Source of the DNA: Microstegium vimineum
Taxonomy: Eukaryota > Streptophyta > Magnoliopsida > Poales > Poaceae
Direction of reading: 5' to 3'
Assembly: GCA_022036555.1 (NCBI GenBank)
Contig: CM039137.1
Location: forward strand, 5,309,034-5,373,033
DNA length: 64,000 nucleotides
In this document: piece by piece, positions 1 through 10,473 of the stretch
Position numbering within the stretch: position 1 is the stretch's first letter
How the letters are laid out: each line of letters begins with the position of its first letter
Program-made: the position numbers and the translations under genes
The notes under the pieces: model-generated
Databases searched by the model: none
The model's input: the letters and a program-made list of their open reading frames with translations, nothing else
Told to the model about the DNA's origin: nothing

Positions 1-1500
1 GTCTGTGATTCGTCGTCTGCGTTGGCGACGTAACTGTTGTCTCGTCTATAGTCGTACCTCTGCGGGTAACGCTCGGGGCTGCCCGACCGGTGGTCCCGGT
101 GATGACCGGCCCTTCCGGCGCTACGGTAGTCTGGTCGGCGGTCTCTGTCCCTCTCGCGTTTCGGGAGACAGGAGTAACGTCGCCTGTTCTCCTTGCTTCG
201 TGTGGCGTTGTCTTGGTTGGCGTGGGGAGTCCCTGCCAACTTGCTTCTGGATTCGTCGGCGGACGAACCGTTGTAGAAAACGGGGTGTCCTCCATCTCGC
301 TATCGCGGTGAGTGTTGTCGACAGAGGTTTGAAAAATCATCCTTCCGAAGCCTGGGGGGCGCTTTGGGAGGTCGCTGGTCGATCCGGAGGAATCAGGTGT
401 TTCAGGTCTCGCGGTAGCGACTGAGCCTAAAGAGGTCGTGCCACCGAGGGATACTGCCTGGTCGGAGTCACTGGAGATCGAGGAGATGATGACGGTGTTC
501 ACGACTGGAGCCGCCGGGATCTGGTCGAAGACCGATCGGTACAATTGGCGCTGGAAAGCGGCGGCCTGATTACTGAGCCCATAAGGCATCATTGGAGAGG
601 GGCGAGTGTCCCTGGCCGTCATGGCCATCGTCTTCGGCGGGGATCGGTAGCGGGGTGGTCGGCGTCCGTGGTTTTCGGAGAGTCGGCGTCGTGCCACTTG
701 TATGAGGTTGAGGCAATCCATGATACTGCTGCTGGAGCGATCGATGCGTCGACCAGGTCATCGACGCCGGTCTTCTTTCGCGGGTGGTACTTTGGCATGG
801 CGAAATGATTTGGGGACAGCGCGGTGAGACGACGTGGAGATGGCGGCGCGTTTACCACGCATGGCGCGGATCCAACGGTCCAAGATACAGATCCGATCTG
901 GAGCACGATGCCAGGCGCCGGAAGGACCATCGAATCCGGGAAGGTGACCGCTTGACGAGCCATGGAGTCGATGCCCACACCCCCTACCTGGCGCACCAAC
1001 TGTCGACGAAATATGCGTCGTAGTCTACCTAGGGGGTACCCTACAACAGTAGATTGTAGGCGGAGGTGTGGCGACGGCGATCAAGCGTAACACAGAGAGC
1101 GTAGACACAACGATTTATACAGGTTCGGGCCGGCAAATCGCCGTAATACCCTACGTCCTGTGTTTTGGTGGCTGGATTGATCTTGCGTATTAGGTTACAA
1201 GATCTGTAGATGATCTGAGAGAGGTTGTGAGGGGGTCCCTACTCGCCTTATATAGCCGGTGAGTACGGTTACAATTCTCATATCCTAACAGATTACGATT
1301 GATTCCCTATGGAAAGGGGTCCGAGTCTATCTGTTAGGATCTTCCTTGGCGAGCAAGACTTCTTTGGAGTCCTTGGCGAGCACGGCGGACTGGTCGCGTG
1401 CCGCAAGGCCTCGCGGGCTGGGCCGTCTTCTGGTCGGCAGGTCCATAAGGCCTCTGGGGATATGCCGAGGTAATATCCCAACAGTATTACAGCGAGTTTA
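1..1500. mobile_element. Transposon-derived sequence, class unresolved
   Basis: No recognisable coding frame is present although short open frames run on both strands. Around 1110-1165 the phrase 'gatttatacaggttcgggcc' followed by 'taataccctacgtcctg' resembles sequence that recurs in grass transposons. I recall it from LTR or CACTA-type repeats but cannot assign a family. A perfect 12-bp inverted repeat (1282-1293 and 1329-1340) lies next to it. The left end of any element would be outside the window. Confidence 0.35.
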
Positions 1501-1970
1501 ATTCTATTTTGATTGTTAAAAAAAAGTTAGACGAAAACATATTACAGATGGAATTAACATGATGTTTCTAGTATAACGGGAAACTTATTCAAATTATTAC
1601 TAAATTATTTTTAATTGAAGTTGCGCTCGGCTAAAGTGCGGCGCTCAAATTGCACTCCATATATTTGACTAGCTTTGGCACCGAAATATACTAGAGCAGT
1701 CATGTCGTGTTTTATTTGGCAAGTCCCAAGTAATAAGTGAGATAGTAATTATGTGTTAGAGTGAAGCACCTTCGGCAAGCCACCCAGACGAACCCTCGGT
1801 TGTCAAGTGGACCTTCGGTGGCTCTCAAGCGAAAACAACGCATGAGTATAAATCGTGGCAAAGATTCTCTGAGACAATAAAAGTTTTTATACGATTATTA
1901 TTATATTAACATTTTTTAATAATTTTGAACGTGTCAGTGTGTATGTATATGATTGATATACCGCTCAAAC
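1501..1970. other. AT-rich intergenic stretch
   Basis: No gene, RNA or clear repeat boundary is seen here. Base composition becomes strongly AT-rich and leads into the tandem repeat that follows. Confidence 0.5.
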
Positions 1971-1973
1971 GCT

Positions 1974-2660
1974 GTTTAATTTTTTAGCATTGTAAGGATA
2001 TCAATTGAAAACACTTTAAACTATAAAGTTATAAGTCTCATAAAAAACTATAATTTTCATATATAAAGTATCTTCATTTGATACGGTATAAGAAAATATA
2101 ATTTTTTAAAACCAACAAGCACTCGAAGATTAATATACTACTAAAACATTGTTTAATTTTTTAAGCATCTTAACGATCTTAAAATAGAAAACTCAAAACT
2201 ATAAAGTTGTAGATCTCATCAAAAGCTATAACTTTCATATATAAAGTATCTTCATTTGACACCGTATAAGAAAGATATAATTTTTTTAAAGCTACAAGCA
2301 CTTGTACGCGATTAATATACTGTTGAAACATTGTTTAATTTTTTTAAGCATCTTAACTATCTTAAAAGAAAAAACTCAAAACTATAAAGTTGTAGATCCT
2401 AACAAAATCTATAACTTTCATATACAAAGTATCTTCATTTGACACCTTATAACAAAGATACGAGTTTTCCAAAGAGACAGCCACTTGTACGCGTTTAATA
2501 TATTGTTAAAACTTTGTTTAATTTTTTTGAGTATCTTAACGACCTTTAATTGAAAAACTCAAAACTAGAAAGTTGTAGATCTCTTCGAGAGCTACAATTT
2601 TCATATAAAAAAATTTTCATCCAAGATCGTATGAAGAAGATATAATTTTTTTAAGCCACA
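1974..2660. repeat. Diverged ~180-bp tandem repeat, about 3.8 copies
   Basis: The marker 'gtttaatttttt' recurs at about 1974, 2151, 2333 and 2516, giving spacings of 177, 182 and 183 bp. Each unit then carries 'aactcaaaactataaagttg', 'tagatctc', 'ctataactttcatat' and 'aagtatcttcatttgac' in the same order. Within each unit 'aaagttgtag' and 'ctataacttt' can pair across a short spacer. It may be the internal subrepeat of a larger transposon or a short satellite-like array; the flanks do not settle this. Confidence 0.75.
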
Positions 2661-2704
2661 CGAGGCTGTGATACAGTACTGCCACGCCATGGGGGGTGGC
2701 GCGG

Positions 2705-2730
2705 CGGCGATTTCCACGTGGAAATCGCCG
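2705..2730. repeat. Perfect 26-bp palindrome
   Basis: The 13-base half cggcgatttccac is followed directly by its exact reverse complement, with a CACGTG core. It sits in a short GC-rich patch (about 2680-2810) between AT-rich repeats, so it probably belongs to the same transposon-derived tract. The CACGTG core matches a G-box, but no gene is close enough to suggest promoter use. Confidence 0.8.
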
Positions 2731-2809
2731 TCCGACGTGGCGGATAGTGCCGCGCCGATGCATATGGCGCGCAACATGTTTTGGCCGCACCACGGCAATT
2801 GGCGTGGTC

Positions 2810-5270
2810 AAAAGGTTAGTTTTAAAATATAAAGTTATTTCGTGTTAAATTTAATATTAGTTTTTTAAAAAGGTTAAAAAAAATCCCGCAGGGGGAGAAG
2901 ACATCCCATCCCGCCGTGCCGAGCCAGTTTCACTGTGTTCTTTTCCTTTCCCCTGCATTGAGCCTCTCCTTGCGTGGCTTCGTGAAAAGTGACTCTACAG
3001 CTTTCCGTTTTCTTCTTATATACTTTAGACATTTATTTTGTTTCTCTTTGGCCCATAATATACTCCTCCTTTTTTAAAAATTCTTGTAGGACATGGCACA
3101 CATGCACGTACGGCCCGGCACGGCCCGGCCCGGGCTAGCTGCAAGGATGTGTACGTACATACAGTACGTGGTACACGTACACACGAGGATTGTTCTCCCG
3201 GCCTTTTTTTTCGCGCGGCACGTACGGTAGTGGAAGGAAAGAGCGCGCAGTGCTGGTCGATGCATGCATGGTACTGTACTTGCCGTGACATGTCCCGCGC
3301 GGGCCCCGACGCATTGATTGCGCGCGAGGGACGTGCACATGAGACGACCCGGATGGGGAATGCATGGGGACGTGTGGTGCACGCCTCATCCTGATCATGA
3401 CCCGGGAAGATCAACGACGTACGGCAAATGCTGCGTTTTCGCGTGCTGTCGCGTTTCCTTTACACAGAGACACTGATCTGCGGGGCCCGTGAATGCATGC
3501 AAGGTATGTGTACAGTGTACGTGTGCCGTGTGCGTCGTCCGTTGATGCAGGCCCGGGCGCGGCCAGCGCTGTCCCGTCCGGAAATTAAAACCACTCACTC
3601 CCACGACCCCCGGCCATGCATTTCCTCGTTCGATCTTCGTCGATCTCGTTTAATTTGGCTTCATCGTCGTCGTCACTCGTCGCGTTCAGCTAGCTTTTCA
3701 TCTTTGGTATGGATTGTGAGTACATACACACATCACATGACCGAGTAGTCAAGCACGCGCGATGGCCGGGACGTGTGCGATGGCGCCATGTAAACATGAC
3801 ATCATTAAGATGAACCACACACGACATTCTCTTCTTCCGTATATGTGCATATGCATATAGCTCTACGTTTATATATCCTTGGTTATTTTCCACGAAACTT
3901 TGCTGAATACGTACGGAAGGCCCCCACCTACGACCTATATACTCGACTTAATTGCTACACAATCTTTTTAAGGAAGCTACCCGACCCGATTAGGTCCTCG
4001 GATACGTACGTAGGTGCGTGCATATATGTATGACCCTTTGCAGTTATTGTTTCTTGTTTTTGTCTCCGGCAATACTATATCTAGTGTACGTCACGGGAAA
4101 ACGTGCTCGGTCTCTTTTGTCACCAAAAGGGAACACGAGTGTGGAACGTCCATATGATTCTCATACGCAACATATAAAACATCATAATCTGCAGGTTGGT
4201 ACGAAACATTTTTTTTAATTTATAATAACGGGACACATGCATACTACATGCGTAGATATATGTATATGTGTATGTGTGTAGCGAGAATATTCTACATACT
4301 TGATTCCCAGAGTCATCTGATGATCTTGGTGATACAAATCATTGTGATCGAACGGCTGCGGTGGTGGAGCCGTTGAGGGGGTGCTAGCTCCCGGGTCTCG
4401 GCCCATAGAAAGTCCTCCTTCGTCGTAGCTCGTTCGGGTTCAGTCTTTTCAATTCGTAGGAACCGAGTAGTAGATGGTATGGTGAGTAAGAGCAATAAAT
4501 GTGCTAAAGCATCTGCACTATCTAGGGCTCTCCATGGAATCCAAACACAGACGCGATAGATCATAGCGATCATATATACACATCGGTCAAATTGATACCA
4601 GTCTAAATGGTAGCTGCACTGCCATGCATATGTCGTACTGTACTATAGTATGTGAAGAAAAGTTGCATTGCAAGCAGCAGTTACGCGGCCGTGCTGGCAA
4701 ATAAAGCAGCAGTGAAATTTCACACCGCGCATGCATGCTGCACATAGCTATAGCGGGCATCAGATGCGCGGCCTCTCTCTCTCTTTTTTAGCTCACGGCT
4801 CACGCCCAGCACAGGACGAGGACGAGGACGACGGAGGGCGGGTACGTTTCCTAAAACTAACCAGGCATCGGTGCTGAGCTCCGTCCCACAAGTCTTGTCC
4901 CAATAATAAACGCCGCGGCCGGCGCGAGATTAATTTACCGGAGTGCCCCTCCGGCCACCGGCCTTCCTCCTCCGTCCAGCCATCAGCTCCCTCCCTCCCT
5001 TAGCCATGAAGTCCTCGGTTGAGCCACTCACATTTGAGGCAACCTAGAGTGTGTGTAACATGCCTGCTGCTCACAGCCTAGTGTTATAGCTGCTAGTAGC
5101 TTAGTAGGGTTCCAACTGCATGCACAGGTTTGGGCCGACTTTTCTTGCCCACGCTTTTACCCTGCCTGCCCCGGCCTGGTGGATGCATGCATGCAGTGCA
5201 GTGCAGCGCCACTGCATCTCTATGGATGCTGCAGCCTGCAGTACTACTCGCCCTTCCGGTTCCGGCCCTC
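2810..5270. other. Upstream intergenic region of the MYB gene
   Basis: No protein family is recognised in the overlapping short frames between 3025 and 3750, which read on both strands and look like chance frames in a GC-rich patch. The stretch 3090-3760 is rich in CATGCATG- and GTACGTAC-type palindromes. A CT-rich run lies at about 4770-4787. No transposon boundary could be fixed. Confidence 0.4.
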
Positions 5271-5276
5271 GTCTTC

Positions 5277-5284
5277 TTTATAAC
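5277..5284 (+). promoter_or_regulatory. Possible TATA box of the MYB gene
   Basis: The sequence tttataac lies about 155 bases before the MYB start codon, a plausible distance for a plant core promoter and a leader of roughly 120 bases. It is followed by several repeats of tgcagtgcag at 5352-5372. The assignment rests on position and motif only. Confidence 0.35.
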
Positions 5285-5438
5285 CATGCGCCGCGCTAAA
5301 GCTCAAGCGGTTCTGCCACTCCAATTCGTTTTCGTTCGTTCACTTCCTGTGTGCAGTGCAGTGCAGTGCAGGCCGGTGAGATCGAGCAAGCTAGCTAGCT
5401 AGACTTCAGTGCGAGCCGGCCAGGAGAGAGATACGACG

Positions 5439-7203
5439 ATGGGGCACCACTCCTGCTGCAACAAGCAGAAGGTTCGGAGGGGCCTGTGGTCGCCGGAGGA
5501 GGACGAGAAGCTCATCAAGTACATCACCACGCACGGCCATGGCTGCTGGAGCTCAGTCCCGAGACAAGCAGGTACGTACTATACAGACGCATTTGCTTGT
5601 GTTGTGTGCGTGCAGTGGCGGTTGTTTGTTTCAACTTTCATGCATATGCGCGCTCCGGTCCGTGGTTCAGTTCAATTGCATGCATGGTTGATGCATTCTT
5701 CGTCAGTTAGCGTCTCGTGTGGCGTGCTTCTCACTTGATATTTCTGTGCTTAATTGCTTTCATGCAGGGTTGCAGCGGTGCGGCAAGAGCTGCAGGCTGA
5801 GGTGGATCAACTACCTGAGGCCGGACCTCAAGAGGGGAAGCTTCTCGCAGCAAGAGGAGGCCCTCATCGTCGAGCTCCACAGGGTGCTTGGGAACAGGTA
5901 GTCATCATAATCCTACAGGCCGGCCGGCTACCACGCAAATCATCAGATCAGCTATGCATACATACATGTGAACCTGCATGAGCGACGCAGTTCCTTTATC
6001 CGTGCATATGCAACTGCCCATATGTCCATAAACGAGTAATGCACGCATTTGCTTGCTTGGGACACAAGGAAGTGACGCAAAATGGAAAATGTAGCTACCT
6101 AGCTAATTAAATGCATGTGTGCCACTGCACTACTGTACATACATACAGGTGGGCCCAGATCGCCAAGCACCTCCCTGGTCGAACGGACAACGAGGTCAAG
6201 AACTTCTGGAACTCCACAATCAAGAAGAAGCTCATCTCCCAGGCTGTGGGCAGCCTCCACCCCGGTAATTAATAACGCGTCCCCTCCCCCTCCCCCGCAC
6301 CGCAGCCCCGGTAAATCCTGTGCTGTACGTAGAACCGCAGGCTGGAGTAGTACATTTTACAGTTCTTCCCACCCGTCCCCTTGCTTAATTTGTTTGTGGT
6401 GTTGAATTCTATTGTTTCCTCTTTGATCTACGAGTAGTAATTAATAAAATCAAACACTACTTCGGTGCTTCCTCTTTGGACAGAACAGTTTTAATCTGAC
6501 AAACCGACACCGATCCATGTTTTTCTGAAGAAACACACACTGACACAAATCAAGCATGTCAGCATGTGGTGGATGGATGGACGGAGCACAAGTCTAACAT
6601 GGTTTCTCCGCTGCAATGCTCGCTGCAGCCCTGTACAACATCCTGGATGGGGCAGCAGGACAGGGCCTCGCGGCCGCCGGAGGATGCGCGCCGCCGCTGC
6701 ACGACAGCGCGCCATCAGCTCAAGCAGTGGTGGGCGTCGTCACGCAGTCTCCTCCTCCTCCTCCTCCCATGCTGCAGCACAACCCCGCGGCGGCGTGGGC
6801 GGATTTCGTCTCCCAGCCGCTTTTCCTCCCCGGCATCCACGGCGGCGGCGGCGATCTCCAGTACGCCGCCGTCGACGACGGGGACTTCGTCATCAAGCAG
6901 TGCCGCGCGGCGGACTGCTACCCGCCGGAGGACGGCGGCGGCGCGAGCCAGTGCAAACCAGCTGCCGATCTCGTGCCACGACAGGCGGAAGGCGGCGCCG
7001 CCGCGGCGAGGAGCCTCATCCCGGCGTTCCTTGAACCCAAGTGTGCCGCCGGCAATTTCATGCCCGAACCGGCTTTGGCTCCAGTGATGGACTTCATGGA
7101 AGCCATCCTGGCGGGGTCGTCGTCCACGTCGGCTGCCAGCGCTTCGTCTCTCGACAGCTTCTCGGCGAACGCCGGCATGCAGTCTCATTGTTGGATTCCC
7201 TGA
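5439..7203 (+). CDS. R2R3-MYB transcription factor, MYB26-like
   Basis: Four exons are read at 5439-5571, 5768-5897, 6149-6264 and 6629-7203 with GT-AG introns, giving 317 residues. The start is the ATG opening MGHHSCCNKQK, the usual N-terminus of this subgroup. An upstream in-frame ATG at 5409 lies in the leader. R2 (about 14-61) has tryptophans at 17, 37 and 57. R3 (about 67-112) has Phe70 in place of the first tryptophan, then Trp89 and Trp108. The run KNFWNSTIKKKL after R3 is typical of the AtMYB26/MYB67 clade. Family knowledge: MYB26 is a nuclear activator of secondary-wall thickening, notably in the anther endothecium. The C-terminal part is low-complexity, rich in Ala, Pro and Ser, and ends near CWIP. 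The DNA-binding domain is certain; assignment to MYB26 rather than a close paralogue is inference. Confidence 0.9.
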
Positions 7204-9503
7204 ATTCTTCTTCGTCTTGCCACTGAATTGCTTCAATATGATAGACGCATACTATGCATGGATAATGATTCGTCATCAAACACGTAGTATCAGACATGAT
7301 TAAGTACAGATTTTATGAAATAATTAATATAGACATAGTAGGTTTCTCTCAAGGTCAGTAACAACATAAGTTACTTGTAAATAATATATGTCTACGTATA
7401 TCATGTGTAGTGAAGTGAAGGTAAGCATATATAAAGTGGGTGCCAGTCACGTGCCAGGAAGGAATTGTGTACTTGAAACTCCTTTACAGCTATCTGTAGT
7501 GTGGATGTTATTGAACACGGATGCGCGGCTAGAGATTCTTCTTATATTATTCACGAAAATGTACCTCTTTTCTTTACTCGCATATGCATGATGCATACTA
7601 TATACATTCTTTTTGAAGAGTTGTTATATACATTCAGGGTTTTCTAGAAACAATTTTATACAGACAACTTGTGAACAATTAAAAGGACACTAACAACCGA
7701 CCAATTTTCTTCCTTATTATAGCTAAACAATGACAAAATTACATGTTAACTGAAAACCAACAAAAAATCAAAAAGATAAGAAGTGTTCTTTTTACTTGCC
7801 TAGCTAGTGCCATACTTCGGTGGAAATCTGAAAATCGTGGCAACTGGCCATTATAGTTTAATTTGGATAACGTGATGGCTAAATTAAAATTTACATCAGG
7901 CACTTAATTATGTTGCCACAAGTTCCTCACATCATGGTTACTGAACTAGATGTGCATATATGGTTTGTAACGGCCTGACATGGACATTGTCATTCGTTGA
8001 AGATTTAGGTCACCTTCGGTTCTTAGGGAATCACCCCTGGAACCAATCTTGCCAAGAATGTTTCAGTAATTTATATAGATAACTCTCACCAGGATTGACT
8101 TATGCTAGGAATAGCTTTAAACGAACGAGCCCTTAAGTGTTAGGGATACTAACTCTTCGTCAAGACTAATCTCGCTCCTTTCTCCGTGTGCATGCAAGAG
8201 TTAGGACTGAATTTATCCAGGCTTATATTAAGAAAAGGGTGGGTGTTTTTTTTTTGTCTATAAAATGAAAAACGCCATTCATAGCTCACAGGGTTTCTCT
8301 TACCCCTACTTCTTCCACGCAAGGTTTGCCAAGTCAACAAATATCTCAACCTTTGTCACCAAACTAGAGGTGCAATCGCATCTTTTTCACCGTCAGGAAT
8401 AAAGTACGTGCGCCTATTTGGTTGTGTAATAAAAAGTCAGGAATCTTCTGTTGCTGTAGAAACTCCATCAATGCAGATTCTATTGGACAGTCGACAACAC
8501 GTCTGTCCCCGAGCAAAAGTGGGAACCCACATGCATGCCGCGAGTCTACGTGTCCAGAGACGGAGAGCAACAGGTGGATCGATCACGAGATCAAACCATC
8601 CCTTGCACAGAAGCAGAGGCCGCCTCAACTCAAGCCATGAAGCTTGCACTGCTTTGCGTTGCGTGCAGAAAACACAGCGCGGCATTGAGTTCGTCCTTCC
8701 TGTTTCCGTTACGCACGTTCGGCGTGGCGCCGCTCGTGTGCCCCCGTGACGGAACGCGCCATGCGAAAGCACCTAGACAGGCGGACCGCGGACACCACCG
8801 GCGACGAGCGATCTACCTGTGCGGCCTGCCGTCCCCGATTTGCACAAGCCCAACAAACCTTTGATCTCAGCCGCCCGTGTCCACTGGGCAAAGCCCACCA
8901 CGGCCCAGCCGCGACGCGCTTCCTGAACCTAATGCGAGATGAGATGCACGCAAATGACACGGCCGCGCGGGCCGGCGCCCGGCGGTTTGTAGTTTGCCCC
9001 CATGATTTTTGTTGGTTTTCACGTCACGGGCTCAAAAAAAAAATGGTTTTTCGGACATTGGGGCCTGGGCTATACAGTAACTTGTACTTGTTTGTTTTCA
9101 TACGGCCAGTAGCACATGGCATGTACGGACCAGACCACCACAGTGTTCAACTGTTGATGACAGTTGATACACGTGACAACAGCTTGCAGCTGAGATCATG
9201 CGTATAGTACGTAGATCGTCTCCACTCTCGATGAGTGTGTTGGACTGTTGGGTGGGGGGCAACCCAGGCCATCGAATGTCGGGAACACATGGAGCGGTAC
9301 AGAACCATGCATACACACGCACAAGGGCACGTACATTACATACCCCATGCATGTAGTAGTATGTAACAAAGAAAACAGCAGGACACATCGGGAGCACAGA
9401 TCGATCACGGCCGGCTGTCACATCGCACCACGTACGGACACAAACAAAACGATCGACGAACAAGTGGTGCCGGTGCCGGCCCGTGCATCTATCGTCGTTC
9501 ATA
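7204..9503. other. Intergenic region between MYB and the cysteine-rich peptide gene
   Basis: The first few hundred bases should hold the MYB 3' untranslated region. From 7300 to 8400 the sequence is AT-rich with no recognised gene. The stretch 8440-9000 is more GC-rich and has overlapping frames on both strands, none of which I recognise. Confidence 0.4.
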
Positions 9504-9806
9504 TCAGTGCAGCAGCATGTGCTCCTCGTCGGGGGTGAGCGGCTCCACCTCGCAGGCGGAGATGCCCTCGGTGGGCAGCTTGGGGAAGCCCTTGAGCGTG
9601 CAGGCCTCCTTGCAGCTCTTGGTGCAGGCCTTCTCCCGGCACTTCCCCGCGCACTGGCCCATGCTGGGGATCCGCGTCCGCACGCACAGCTTCATGCACT
9701 CGCAGATGCAGTTCTGCCCGGCCTCCGCGCGCGGCACCACCACCGCGGCCAAAGCCAGCGCCAGCGCCAGAGCCACCACCATCGCCGCCGCCGCTGCCCT
9801 CGCCAT
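9504..9806 (-). CDS. Small secreted cysteine-rich peptide (thionin-like family)
   Basis: One uninterrupted frame of 100 residues is read on the minus strand. Residues 1-29 form a clear signal peptide, a long Ala/Val/Leu run ending in AEAG. The mature part has ten cysteines, at 33, 35, 37, 41, 52, 56, 61, 65, 69 and 85, with the cluster CxCxCxxxC first. An acidic tail (about 86-100) follows the last cysteine. Spacing and length suggest a plant thionin-like or related disulphide-rich secreted peptide. It lacks the twelve-cysteine GASA/snakin pattern. Ten cysteines could form five bridges, and export to the apoplast is likely. Function cannot be stated from sequence; defence or signalling are both possible. 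A further exon cannot be excluded, but the frame has its own start and stop. Confidence 0.7.
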   Translation of the reverse strand: MARAAAAAMVVALALALALAAVVVPRAEAGQNCICECMKLCVRTRIPSMGQCAGKCREKACTKSCKEACTLKGFPKLPTEGISACEVEPLTPDEEHMLLH

Positions 9807-10015
9807 GTCGATCGGCGGCCCCCGCGCGCGCGTTTTTCCTCGAACAATAATAACTTCCGACGACGTGCGCGCGCAGACGCACGCGCCTCCCGGGCCTCTG
9901 TAGGTCAGGTCTCGTCTTGCTTGGCGTTGGCTTTCAAGGGTGGATGTGATGTGTGCATGCGAGATGTCTCACAAGGATCCGTAGCCAGCCAGCTAGGTTC
10001 CACTGTTTAATTGGC

Positions 10016-10021
10016 TATATA
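10016..10021 (-). promoter_or_regulatory. Possible TATA box of the cysteine-rich peptide gene
   Basis: On the minus strand a tatata core lies about 210 bases before the start codon, with a ccaat motif immediately downstream in reading direction. This fits a leader of about 180 bases. The call rests on motif and distance alone. Confidence 0.3.
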
Positions 10022-10216
10022 GTTGCACCGGTCGGCCTTGAAAACAGGCACCCGAACCGTTGGTTAATCACGGGAATCCCTAATAATAGCTTAGTGCTTG
10101 TTTTTTTTTAAAAAAAAAAACTGATGAATACGTACCGTGTGTACGGTGCGACAGCTGCAGCAATCTTGTGTGCCTCGGTTCCGGCCACCTCCTAGACTTT
10201 AATCCCGATTACGTTC

Positions 10217-10473
10217 GATGTTTGTACCTAGACTAGTTATAAACTAATTTTACTAATTGGGCCGGATTTATAAAGTGAAACTATTCAGTCTAATTAATCT
10301 ATTATTTACCATAATACACATGTGCTAATAATAGATTAATTAGATTTAATAGATTCGTCTAACGAATTAGTCACGATTTCTATAATTAATTTTATAATTA
10401 ATTTATGGTTACTCTTCTAATTAATACACACAATATAAAAACCTCTAAACTTTAGTTCCTCAATTCAAACATC
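10217..10473. mobile_element. MITE-like element with GATGTTTG ends
   Basis: The left end reads gatgtttgtacctagactag and the right end is the approximate reverse complement (ctttagttcctcaattcaaacatc). The interior has the phrases 'agattaattagatttaatag' and 'attcgtct' common in Tourist/PIF-Harbinger-like grass MITEs. A related copy lies at about 47480-47650. Confidence 0.55.

Noticed and set aside
3025..3750. Cluster of overlapping open frames on both strands
   Set aside because: They overlap in all frames without family resemblance and look like chance frames in GC-rich DNA rich in palindromic hexamers.
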